Shown in pieces: positions 26,204 through 34,103 of a stretch of DNA of 52,494 nt; within the stretch, counting starts at the first letter, position 1, and every line of letters begins with the position of its first letter. Made by a program: the position numbers and the translations under genes. Location: contig DHNG01000001.1 of NCBI GenBank assembly GCA_002409405.1, forward strand, positions 74,346 through 126,839, written 5' to 3'. The notes below the pieces were generated by a model. That model searched no databases. It saw only the letters and a program-made list of their open reading frames with translations, and had not been told where the DNA came from. This DNA is from Flavobacteriales bacterium UBA5422 (lineage in GTDB: Bacteria; Bacteroidota; Bacteroidia; Flavobacteriales_D; Crocinitomicaceae).

Positions 26204-27646
26204 TTAGTGTTGAGGTGTTTGTTGCTTGCGCTTTAATTCTGCCTCCAGTGCAATAAAAATAGCACACATCCCCCAGATCGGTACACAGGCTTTATCTGTA
26301 TCCAGGTAATTGTTTAGAAATGCATGAACAAAATAGGTTGTCAATGACAAAATCATGCTCATAATTAATACCCTGTTTTTTCGATCCTCTACCGGCCATT
26401 TAACATAAAGGGTAATGGATTGATAAAAAATAGCAGCAACGACGCCCAGAAAGGTTAGCAAGCCAAAAATACCCATTTCAGCAAGCGAGCCCAGGTACTC
26501 ACTGTGTGCATTTCCTAAATCTCCGAAATTAGTAGAAATGACGGTCAGGTTTTCAGGCCGTTGAAAGCGTGCATATTCAAACGCATACGTTCCGGGACCA
26601 AATCCTGTGACCGGTTTTTCTGCAAACATATCCAATGCACATTGCCAACGATTGAGCCGTTCCAGGTTGGAGGCATCTGTTGTTACGTTTGTCGCCGATT
26701 GCAGTCGTTCCCCGAAATTTTCCGTTGTGTGTTCCTGTTTGTTTCGCTCCAGGTACTGAGTAATCGGTACCCAACTGACCCATAAAATTCCCCCGGTTAC
26801 AAGCAGCGTTGTTACAATCCATTGAAATTTGATCTTGAAATGGATCAGCAGGAATACACCAAGTGCAGCCACAATACTCAACCATGCCGCTCTTGTGTAG
26901 GAAAAATACAATCCGACCAGTGTAATAAAAATCATTCCCAATAAAACTGCCTGGATCAGTGCAGTGTGTTTTTTATAGAAATACAATCCGACCACCAACG
27001 GTGTGATCAATGCAACAATGGCTCCATAAATCGTATGATCTTTGAAAAACGGCCACATCACCCAGTGTCCTTCCTGTTCTCCGAATCGGTATTGGGAATG
27101 AATGACTAAGGTATAACAAATGGCGATGATCATACCGATGCAAAACAACCAGATGAAGAGCACCCTGTTTCGTTCGGAGGAAAAAAATACAGGGCCTAGA
27201 AACAACAGGGGAATCATTAACCAAAGGTGCGCCAGCAAAAATTTAAACGATGCTACCGGCATGGTACTTAGGATGGAGCTGATTAACATCCAGAAAAGAT
27301 ACAGACAAACAGCCCAGATTATTGGAGATTTCCAGACTGCAACAGGAACACTACCTCTATACAAATGTTGAATAAAGAAAAGTAACAATAATCCAAAAAG
27401 CAGCGGCTCTGTGGGAATAAATAACCCGAAACTGTCGGTGTAACTTTCAATATTGACAGAAAGTGGTGTCAGGAATGCAATCGACAAAAAGGCAATGTTG
27501 GAGTAAAAAACAGCAACAAATACGGCAATCAGCCCAACAGGAAACAGGGTTAAAAATTCTTGTTTATTCCACATCAAATAAGCCGCAATAATCAGGTAGC
27601 AGGTGCTCCAGAATAAAATCCAGCTATTTTGACGAACAAACTGCAT
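26204..27646 (-). CDS. O-antigen ligase/polymerase-family membrane protein (Wzy_C)
   Basis: A 480-residue protein with roughly ten to twelve membrane spans and a larger extracytoplasmic loop at about 265-375. The Wzy_C signature is visible there: MFAEKPVTGFGPGTYAFEY and then GNAHSEYLGSLAEMGIFG, with the conserved H-S-E-Y-L. Members either ligate O-antigen to lipid A-core (WaaL) or polymerise repeat units (Wzy), and sequence alone does not separate them. The ATG at 27646 overlaps the stop of the Wzz-like gene (TGATG), so the pair is co-translated. That pairing favours a role in making a polymer whose chain length the Wzz-like protein controls. No further polysaccharide genes adjoin it. Confidence 0.85.
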   Translation of the reverse strand: MQFVRQNSWILFWSTCYLIIAAYLMWNKQEFLTLFPVGLIAVFVAVFYSNIAFLSIAFLTPLSVNIESYTDSFGLFIPTEPLLFGLLLLFFIQHLYRGSVPVAVWKSPIIWAVCLYLFWMLISSILSTMPVASFKFLLAHLWLMIPLLFLGPVFFSSERNRVLFIWLFCIGMIIAICYTLVIHSQYRFGEQEGHWVMWPFFKDHTIYGAIVALITPLVVGLYFYKKHTALIQAVLLGMIFITLVGLYFSYTRAAWLSIVAALGVFLLIHFKIKFQWIVTTLLVTGGILWVSWVPITQYLERNKQEHTTENFGERLQSATNVTTDASNLERLNRWQCALDMFAEKPVTGFGPGTYAFEYARFQRPENLTVISTNFGDLGNAHSEYLGSLAEMGIFGLLTFLGVVAAIFYQSITLYVKWPVEDRKNRVLIMSMILSLTTYFVHAFLNNYLDTDKACVPIWGMCAIFIALEAELKRKQQTPQH

Positions 27647-28641
27647 CAAGCAATACGCTTTAATTCACCTAATTTTTCACGAATCAGTAATGCAAAGATG
27701 ATGAAAAGAAACGTTCCCATTGTCCCCAAAAGAACAACAACCATTCGCTTTGGTTTATCCTTTTTATCAGCAACAACTGCTCGTTCTACAATAAATTTAT
27801 GGTTTAATTTTGCGTTGGCATCCGATTCCGTTTGCTCATATACTGCCATGAATAACTCAAAAGCAGTGATTTTTTCTCTTCGGATGTGCTCTAATTCGTC
27901 ATAGAACGGTCCGTCTTTTTCATTGACAAGCAATTTTCCTTTAATTTCTGCCTTTTCAGCAGGACTTTTTGAGTCTACAAATGCCTGGTACAATCCCGCA
28001 CGTGCATCAATGTTCATAACACCTAATTTAGCAAGGCTGTCAATTTGAACACTAATCTTGTTGAGGTCTTCCTGCAACATATCGCGCTTGCGTTGTGCAA
28101 CTTTAAATGCTTCGGCAGTACGTTGTGCAATCATTTCGTTTTTCATCGTATCGATCAGATCAACTACCTTGTTCGCCATTGCTGCAGCCTTTACAGGATC
28201 TTTGTCCAGCACGTCAATTTGAATAGAACCATAACGGGTACGTGCAAAATTGAAGTTGCTGTTAAATTCTTTTACTAACTTATACTGCTTATTCACATCA
28301 TCCTGGCTGATTTCATAGTGTTTGTACAAATCAAACTGGTGAACAATCTCATCACGGATGCTGGAAGATTGAAGAATTTGAACCAGTTGTTCTGCTTGCT
28401 CTTCCTCTCCGAAGTCCATTGAAGATGCTTTTGCATTTCGTTGCTCAGAAAACGAAACGGTACTGGTTGCCGTCGGGAAAACAATAGCAGTGGAACGAAA
28501 AATCGGTGTCATTAACAATGAAATAACCAACGAAACGACAAACCCGACAGCAGATACAATGATGATTACTTTTCTGTTTTTCCAGATAAATAACAACAGA
28601 TTTTGACGGTCCTGTTCAAACTTTTCAATGTTTTCAGTCAT
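27646..28641 (-). CDS. Wzz-like polysaccharide chain-length determinant
   Basis: A 331-residue inner-membrane protein with an N-terminal span at about 24-46 (KVIIIVSAVGFVVSLVISLL), a periplasmic region with coiled-coil stretches (FKVAQRKRDMLQEDLNKIS), and a C-terminal span at about 299-320 followed by a short basic tail. This is the Wzz/polysaccharide co-polymerase layout; there is no C-terminal tyrosine kinase domain. Residues just after the first span (TPIFRSTAIVFP) match the usual Wzz start motif. The proline-rich signature before the second span is reduced to DKPKRM. It is the first gene of a two-gene unit. A TAAATTCG element 29 bases upstream (28670-28677) is one base off the -7 consensus. 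Confidence 0.85.
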   Translation of the reverse strand: MTENIEKFEQDRQNLLLFIWKNRKVIIIVSAVGFVVSLVISLLMTPIFRSTAIVFPTATSTVSFSEQRNAKASSMDFGEEEQAEQLVQILQSSSIRDEIVHQFDLYKHYEISQDDVNKQYKLVKEFNSNFNFARTRYGSIQIDVLDKDPVKAAAMANKVVDLIDTMKNEMIAQRTAEAFKVAQRKRDMLQEDLNKISVQIDSLAKLGVMNIDARAGLYQAFVDSKSPAEKAEIKGKLLVNEKDGPFYDELEHIRREKITAFELFMAVYEQTESDANAKLNHKFIVERAVVADKKDKPKRMVVVLLGTMGTFLFIIFALLIREKLGELKRIA

Positions 28642-28824
28642 TTGATAACTTTTAGTTTTATAAGAAGTGCGAATTTAGTCTTAAAAATTCATTTCGCGTA
28701 TAGAAACTCGATTAAACCTGAAATATTGTAAAAGCGAGCAAAAAAACAAGAACGCATCCGTACAGCATTTCATGTTGCAGAGGAGGATATTTCATAAATC
28801 CAACAATATGCTTATTTTCGTAGT

Positions 28825-30189
28825 ATGGCAAAACTGAAATCGGCTTATTTCTGTCAGAATTGTGGTTATGAAGCCCCCAAATGGCTGGGAAAATGCCCCG
28901 CTTGTAATGAATGGAACACTTTTGTGGAGGAATTGATAGAGAAAACCCTTCCGGGAAATATTGTTGCGTTCTCCAAATCGGGAAAAACGTCTAAACCAAC
29001 AGCGATTCTCGATATTAAGGGAGTGGAGCAGGAACGTTATTTCCTGGCGGATAAAGAAATCAATCGTGTACTCGGCGGAGGACTGGTCGTTGGTTCCCTG
29101 GTATTATTTGGCGGAGAGCCCGGAATAGGAAAATCGACGTTGATGTTACAGCTGGCCATTTCCAATAATAACCTGCAGGTGCTGTATGTCTCAGGAGAAG
29201 AAAGCGAACAGCAGATTAAAATGCGCGCAGAACGGATCGGCGTTCAGAATCCGAAGTGTTTTATCTTGTCAGAGACAAACATTCAGAACATTTTCAAGCA
29301 AGCAGAAGAAATTCAACCGCAGTTGCTGGTAATTGATTCCATTCAAACGTTATACAGTTCCGATATTGAAAGTTCACCCGGAAGTATTTCCCAGGTACGG
29401 GAGTGTACCGCACAATTGCTCCGCTATGCCAAGACTACGAATGTCCCGGTTTTTCTGATCGGGCATATCACCAAAGAAGGATCACTGGCAGGACCGAAAG
29501 TATTGGAACACATGGTAGATACGGTATTGCAGTTTGAAGGAGATCGCAATCATGTGTATCGTCTGTTGCGTTCGGTAAAAAACCGGTTCGGGAGTACCAA
29601 CGAACTGGGAATTTATGAAATGGTTGGTTCCGGATTGCGCCAGGTGGAAAATCCTTCTGAAATATTAATCACCAATGCAGACAGTTCACTGAGTGGCGTT
29701 TCGATTGGTGCAACAATGGAAGGAATGCGTCCGATGCTGATTGAAGTGCAGGCGTTGGTAAGTACGGCTGCTTATGGAACACCACAACGCTCTTCGACAG
29801 GGTTTGACAGCAAGCGGTTGAACATGTTGTTGGCAGTGATGGAAAAGCGATGCGGATTTAAACTTGGAGCGAAAGATGTGTTTTTGAACATTGCCGGAGG
29901 AATCAAAGTGGATGACCCTGCATTGGATTTGGCAGTGGTAGCTTCCGTCTTATCGTCCAATGCCGATATTGCGATCAATAAAGGTATTTGTCTTTCGGCA
30001 GAAGTAGGATTGTCGGGCGAAGTGCGTCCTGTTAACCGGATCGATCAACGCATTTACGAAGCGGAAAAACTCGGTTTTGAAAAGATCATCATTTCGAAAT
30101 ACAACAAAGGAATCAACCAAAAGGATTTTAAAATAGAATTGGTACAATGCGGAAAATTGGATGAAGTGGTGAGGGCATTGTTTGCTTAA
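28825..30189 (+). CDS. radA: DNA repair protein RadA
   Basis: A 454-residue RadA. The N-terminal zinc finger is C10-x2-C13 and C24-x2-C27. The RecA-like ATPase core has Walker A GGEPGIGKST (96-105) and Walker B QLLVIDSIQTL (166-176). The RadA-specific motif KNRFG is at 252-256. The C-terminal part is the Lon-protease-like domain (from about 275), with DPALDLAVVASVLSS and EVGLSGEVRPVNRI; it lacks protease activity in this family. RadA drives branch migration during homologous recombination and helps process stalled recombination intermediates. It ends 4 bases inside the convergent sigma factor gene. A TATTTTCG element ends only 4 bases before the ATG, which would imply an almost leaderless transcript if it is the promoter. 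Confidence 0.96.
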   Translation: MAKLKSAYFCQNCGYEAPKWLGKCPACNEWNTFVEELIEKTLPGNIVAFSKSGKTSKPTAILDIKGVEQERYFLADKEINRVLGGGLVVGSLVLFGGEPGIGKSTLMLQLAISNNNLQVLYVSGEESEQQIKMRAERIGVQNPKCFILSETNIQNIFKQAEEIQPQLLVIDSIQTLYSSDIESSPGSISQVRECTAQLLRYAKTTNVPVFLIGHITKEGSLAGPKVLEHMVDTVLQFEGDRNHVYRLLRSVKNRFGSTNELGIYEMVGSGLRQVENPSEILITNADSSLSGVSIGATMEGMRPMLIEVQALVSTAAYGTPQRSSTGFDSKRLNMLLAVMEKRCGFKLGAKDVFLNIAGGIKVDDPALDLAVVASVLSSNADIAINKGICLSAEVGLSGEVRPVNRIDQRIYEAEKLGFEKIIISKYNKGINQKDFKIELVQCGKLDEVVRALFA

Positions 30190-30737
30190 AGAGCACTCCT
30201 CAAATGCTCCTCAATCTTCTTCACAGCATGGTGATAATTGGCCTTTAACCCGCCTTCGGAGATACCTGTTAATTTGGAAATTTCAGAGAATTTCAGATCC
30301 TGAAAAAACTTTAATTCAAACACTTCTGCTTGTTTTTGCGGGAGTGTTGCAATGGCAGCCATCAGGTGCTGTTCAATAACTTCAGTGGAAATGTTGTTGA
30401 ATCCGAAATCCTGCGCGATCGTTTCAATGCTCGTTTCACCCAAATCGGATGTGAACCGGATTTTTTCTTTCTTGATGTAGTTGAGTGCCTCGTTGTTTGC
30501 AATGCGGTACAACCAAGAATAAATACTGGAATCGCCCCGGAAATCCTTGAGACTTTGAAATACTTTGATGAAAACGTTTTGAAGACAATCTTCCGTCCAT
30601 TGACGGTTTTTAGTCAGTCGCTGGATTTGCGGAAACAACCGCGGACCGAATTGCGTGACAAGAATGGTAAAGGCTTGGTTGTAAGAAGAAGCACTCTGCT
30701 TTGCCAATGTTAATATGTCGTTGTCAGAGTGCTTCAA
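30186..30737 (-). CDS. ECF-type RNA polymerase sigma factor
   Basis: A 183-residue sigma-70 family factor with region 2 and region 4 only. Region 2 covers about 25-95, with WTEDCLQNVFIKVFQSLKDF and the promoter-melting segment SIYSWLYRIANNEALNYI. Region 4 covers about 125-180, with TLPQKQAEVFELKFFQDL and the helix-turn-helix EISKLTGISEGGLKANYHHA. Such factors switch on small regulons in response to envelope or other signals, usually with an anti-sigma partner, and no anti-sigma gene is next to it. It begins 12 bases after the transketolase C-subunit stop and so probably belongs to the operon that starts at 33906. Its 3' end overlaps radA by 4 bases. Confidence 0.92.
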   Translation of the reverse strand: MKHSDNDILTLAKQSASSYNQAFTILVTQFGPRLFPQIQRLTKNRQWTEDCLQNVFIKVFQSLKDFRGDSSIYSWLYRIANNEALNYIKKEKIRFTSDLGETSIETIAQDFGFNNISTEVIEQHLMAAIATLPQKQAEVFELKFFQDLKFSEISKLTGISEGGLKANYHHAVKKIEEHLRSAL

Positions 30738-30749
30738 TAGGTATTGATT

Positions 30750-31703
30750 TTATTTTCTGCTAATCACTTTCAATGCAGCAGCAACAACATCCGGCGTGTC
30801 GATGTGATACTTTTTCATCAGATCATCCGGTGTTCCCGATTCTCCGAACGTATCATTTACAGCTACATATTCCTGTGGAAGCGGGTTGGTTCTAGCCAGT
30901 AACTGTGCAATTGAATCTCCCAGACCTCCGTTGTACATGTGTTCTTCCGCTGTCACGACACACTTTGTCTTCGCTACAGATTGTAAGACAGCTTGCTCAT
31001 CCAAAGGTTTAATGGTGTGCATATTTATTACCTCTGCAGAAATACCTTGTTTTTCAAGTTCCTGAGCAGCTTCGATGGATTTCCACACCAAATGTCCGCA
31101 GGCAATGATGGTTACGTCTGTTCCTTCAATAACTGTATCTGCCTTTCCGATCACAAATTGTGCATCCGGCTTCACAAAAATAGGAACACTCGGGCGTCCG
31201 AAACGCAAATAAACAGGGCCTTCGTGAGCAGCGCAAGCAATGGTAGCCTGTTTTGTCTGGTTGAAATCCGCAGGGACAATCACCGTCATGTTCGGCAGCA
31301 TTTTCATCATCCCGATGTCTTCCAGAATCTGGTGTGTTGCACCGTCCTCACCCAGTGTCAATCCCGCATGTGAGGCTGCAATTTTTACATTTTTATTCGA
31401 GTAAGCAACCGATTGGCGGATCTGGTCATAAACACGTCCTGTAGAAAAATTAGCAAATGTACCTGTGAACGGAATTTTTCCTCCGATGGTCATTCCCGCA
31501 GCGATACTGATCATGTTTGCTTCTGCAATTCCTACTTGAAAAAAACGCTCCGGAAATTCTTTCTGGAATGCATCCATTTTCAATGAACCTGTCAGGTCGG
31601 CACACAATGCCAGTACATCAGGATTGTTCTGTCCCAATTCCAAAAGTCCTTCACCAAATCCCGAACGGGTATCTTTTTTTCCAAAAACTTCGATTTCAAT
31701 CAT
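30750..31703 (-). CDS. Transketolase, C-terminal subunit
   Basis: A 317-residue protein with the pyrimidine-binding and C-terminal domains of a split transketolase. The pyrimidine domain (about 5-165) has QVGIAEANMISIAAGM with the catalytic glutamate that activates thiamine diphosphate, and GLTLGEDGATHQILEDIG. The C-terminal domain (about 185-310) has VINMHTIKPLDEQAV and ends in a short basic tail. Together with the N-terminal subunit (33064-33906) it would form an active enzyme that transfers two-carbon units in the pentose phosphate pathway. The two subunit genes are usually adjacent in genomes that split the enzyme; here another gene lies between them. Its ATG lies 3 bases after the stop of that gene. 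Confidence 0.93.
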   Translation of the reverse strand: MIEIEVFGKKDTRSGFGEGLLELGQNNPDVLALCADLTGSLKMDAFQKEFPERFFQVGIAEANMISIAAGMTIGGKIPFTGTFANFSTGRVYDQIRQSVAYSNKNVKIAASHAGLTLGEDGATHQILEDIGMMKMLPNMTVIVPADFNQTKQATIACAAHEGPVYLRFGRPSVPIFVKPDAQFVIGKADTVIEGTDVTIIACGHLVWKSIEAAQELEKQGISAEVINMHTIKPLDEQAVLQSVAKTKCVVTAEEHMYNGGLGDSIAQLLARTNPLPQEYVAVNDTFGESGTPDDLMKKYHIDTPDVVAAALKVISRK

Positions 31704-31706
31704 CTT

Positions 31707-33059
31707 TTAAAAGTTTAACGAGGTTGTTTTATTCGAATAAATTTTAACTTCTTTTTCTGTTGTATAAATGGTGCTTTTCACCTTTTTAAAGCGGTATACA
31801 ACTTTATAATTTCCGGGTTGCAACTGCCATGAACCTTGTACCGGCTGATCATCCAGGTTGCACACCCAGGTATACGTACCATCACCATTTACTGTAAATA
31901 GTTGTCCGGTAATAGCACTGGTAGCTTTGTAGGTAAACAAGCCGGGTGCCGTGATATCTACTTTGTTGACACTACTTTGCGTCACATCAATCGTAACATA
32001 GGTCCTTGGCAACGTCAATATTTCCAGGTCGTATTTCCCGATAATGTATTTATCCGTTTCACCGTTTTGTTGTACGTTCAGCGTTACCGGATTTCCCGTT
32101 TCCATGATCCGGGAAGGAATAACATAACTTTTTGTTCCGTTCAGAACACGTGTTTGAATGTATCCTTGCGGAACGTCAATGGAAATCGTGTTGTGGGTAT
32201 TGCGCTTCAGTTTAATGCCTTTCAGCTCCCGTTTCGGCAACGTGTTGACCACCATATCGTATTCCAATGCAGGGTCCATAACTACCGTGTCCGGAAGGTT
32301 GTTCTGATTCAGCGTGTGTGTGAATGTATATTTCAACTCTTTTGTACCTGCCTTGTATAGAAATAACGTTACATTGGTTTCTTTTGGTTCTCCGGAGTTA
32401 TTATTGAGGTTGATCTGAACAGTTGTATTCACCAACGCTTTGTTGACCACATTATTCAGTACTTTTTCAAAGCTTTCAGGTGTTTCTGCGTCGGCATATT
32501 CACCAATACAACGGAATTTTTCCAGGTACGATAAGTCCATTCCCACACCAATAACAAATGGTTTTACATTGACACCTTTGTCTTTCAATTTTTTGGCAAT
32601 GACACATGGATCGTTGTCGCATGCTTCCAAACCGTCTGTGATGAGAATAATCACATTGCGGGATTTCGCATCGGGAAAATCTCCTGCTGCTGCCTCGAGC
32701 GAACGGGCAATAGGCGTTGTTCCTTTTGCCTGTATGGTTCTGATCCTGCTTTTGATCTGACTGTGATTATTTTTTCCGAACGGAATTTCGAGCTTCGTGT
32801 CGTCACAATCCTGATACGTCGCTGTAATTTCGGATTGATGTCCGTAAACACGCAATGCCACTTCCAGGTTTTCAACTCCTTCAAGTTCTGTCACCGATTT
32901 TGCCAGTAATTCCTTTGCTGCATCAATACGCGTTCTCGATCCCCATGTCCCGTTCATGCTGTTGGAAGCATCCAGTATAAAAAGGATGCGTGTCAACTGC
33001 TCCTGGCCGAATGAGGGCAGGCAGAACAATAAAAATGCTATGAAAACGTGTTTTTTCAA
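31707..33059 (-). CDS. Secreted von Willebrand A domain protein between transketolase subunit genes
   Basis: A 450-residue protein with a clear signal peptide (1-19, FCLPSFGQE at the cut). The von Willebrand A domain spans about 23-205 with an intact metal site: DASNSM (30-35), the threonine in KGTTPIARSLEAA, and LITDGLEACDNDP. Cysteines in this half (such as QDCDDTKLEIP and ACDNDPCV) could form disulfides outside the cell. The remaining 240 residues look like two to three immunoglobulin-like beta domains (TVQINLNNNSGEPKET; YKVVYRFKKVKST). It has no membrane span or sorting domain I can recognise, so a periplasmic location is likely. It sits 3 and 4 bases from its neighbours, firmly within the transketolase operon, but a link to sugar metabolism is not evident. 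Confidence 0.88.
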   Translation of the reverse strand: MKKHVFIAFLLFCLPSFGQEQLTRILFILDASNSMNGTWGSRTRIDAAKELLAKSVTELEGVENLEVALRVYGHQSEITATYQDCDDTKLEIPFGKNNHSQIKSRIRTIQAKGTTPIARSLEAAAGDFPDAKSRNVIILITDGLEACDNDPCVIAKKLKDKGVNVKPFVIGVGMDLSYLEKFRCIGEYADAETPESFEKVLNNVVNKALVNTTVQINLNNNSGEPKETNVTLFLYKAGTKELKYTFTHTLNQNNLPDTVVMDPALEYDMVVNTLPKRELKGIKLKRNTHNTISIDVPQGYIQTRVLNGTKSYVIPSRIMETGNPVTLNVQQNGETDKYIIGKYDLEILTLPRTYVTIDVTQSSVNKVDITAPGLFTYKATSAITGQLFTVNGDGTYTWVCNLDDQPVQGSWQLQPGNYKVVYRFKKVKSTIYTTEKEVKIYSNKTTSLNF

Positions 33060-33063
33060 CTGA

Positions 33064-33906
33064 TTAGTAATCTCCCAGTGTTTCTTCCAATTGGTTCAAT
33101 GCGCTTTCCAATTGTTCCGCATTTGGGGCAGAACCATGCCATTTGTGGGTTCCCATCATGTAGTCAACTCCCTGACCCATTTCTGTTGTCATCAGGATGA
33201 CAATCGGTTTCCCGTGACCTGTTTTTGCTTTCGCCTCAGCTAGTGTTTTGCGCATATCGTCAAAATCGTGACCGTTCATTTCCAGTACATGCCAACCAAA
33301 AGCTTGCCATTTTTCTTTCAGATTTCCCAACGTGATCACATCGTCCACATCTCCGTCAATCTGACGTCCGTTGTAGTCAATTGTTGCAATCAGGTTATCT
33401 ACTTTATGAGCCGCCGCGTACATTGCTGCTTCCCAGATTTGTCCTTCCTGTAATTCTCCGTCACCGTGAAGCGTGTATACCAGCGAATCATCCACGTTCA
33501 GTTTTTTCACTTGTGCAGCACCGATCGCATTGGACAATCCTTGCCCCAGTGAGCCGGAAGCCATGCGAATTCCTTCCAATCCTTTTGCCGGAGACGGATG
33601 CCCTTGCAAACGGGAAGAAATTTTGCGGAATGTACTCAATTCAGCTACCGGGAAATAACCACTTCTTGCCAACACACTGTACCATACGGGACTGATGTGA
33701 CCGTTGGATAAGAAAAATAAATCTTCCTTTTTTCCATCCATGTCAAATTTCTTCGGATCCTGTTTTAACACTTCAAAATACATGAGTGTAAAAAAGTCTG
33801 CACATCCCAAAGATCCACCCGGGTGTCCTGAACTAACTGCGGCAACCATGCGTACAATATCTCTGCGTACCTGAGAAGCAATTTGTTTCAATTCGCTGTT
33901 TTCCAT
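33064..33906 (-). CDS. Transketolase, N-terminal subunit
   Basis: A 280-residue thiamine-diphosphate-binding half of a split transketolase. RMVAAVSSGHPGGSLGCADF (19-38) carries the conserved SGHPGGSL motif. The cofactor-binding motif starts at GDGE (148-151), continues QEGQIWEAAMYA, and closes with N179, the GDG-x(about 28)-N pattern that holds the diphosphate and magnesium. MASGSLGQGLSNAIG (115-129) is also typical. It works with the C-terminal subunit encoded at 30750-31703. It is the first gene of a four-gene minus-strand operon and has an exact -7 motif 38 bases upstream of its ATG. Confidence 0.94.
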   Translation of the reverse strand: MENSELKQIASQVRRDIVRMVAAVSSGHPGGSLGCADFFTLMYFEVLKQDPKKFDMDGKKEDLFFLSNGHISPVWYSVLARSGYFPVAELSTFRKISSRLQGHPSPAKGLEGIRMASGSLGQGLSNAIGAAQVKKLNVDDSLVYTLHGDGELQEGQIWEAAMYAAAHKVDNLIATIDYNGRQIDGDVDDVITLGNLKEKWQAFGWHVLEMNGHDFDDMRKTLAEAKAKTGHGKPIVILMTTEMGQGVDYMMGTHKWHGSAPNAEQLESALNQLEETLGDY

Positions 33907-33944
33907 ATTCTGCTAAATCGTTTTTGTTCGATACTTATAGAGCA

Positions 33945-33952
33945 CAAAACTA
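33945..33952 (-). promoter_or_regulatory. -7 promoter motif for the transketolase operon
   Basis: TAGTTTTG on the minus strand matches TAnnTTTG exactly, 38 bases before the first ATG. A TTG lies 25 bases further upstream, slightly more than the usual spacing. Confidence 0.5.
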
Positions 33953-34103
33953 ACTTTTATTCTCCAGTTCTTAAAATCAAAAAACGGAGTATTTTTCAAG
34001 AGTTATTAAGAATTGTAAACAAATGAGAACAAATTCATACAATGATTTTCCATTTCTTCCAAAACCACTATCTTTAAACCCGTAGAATTAAAAAATCAGA
34101 TAC

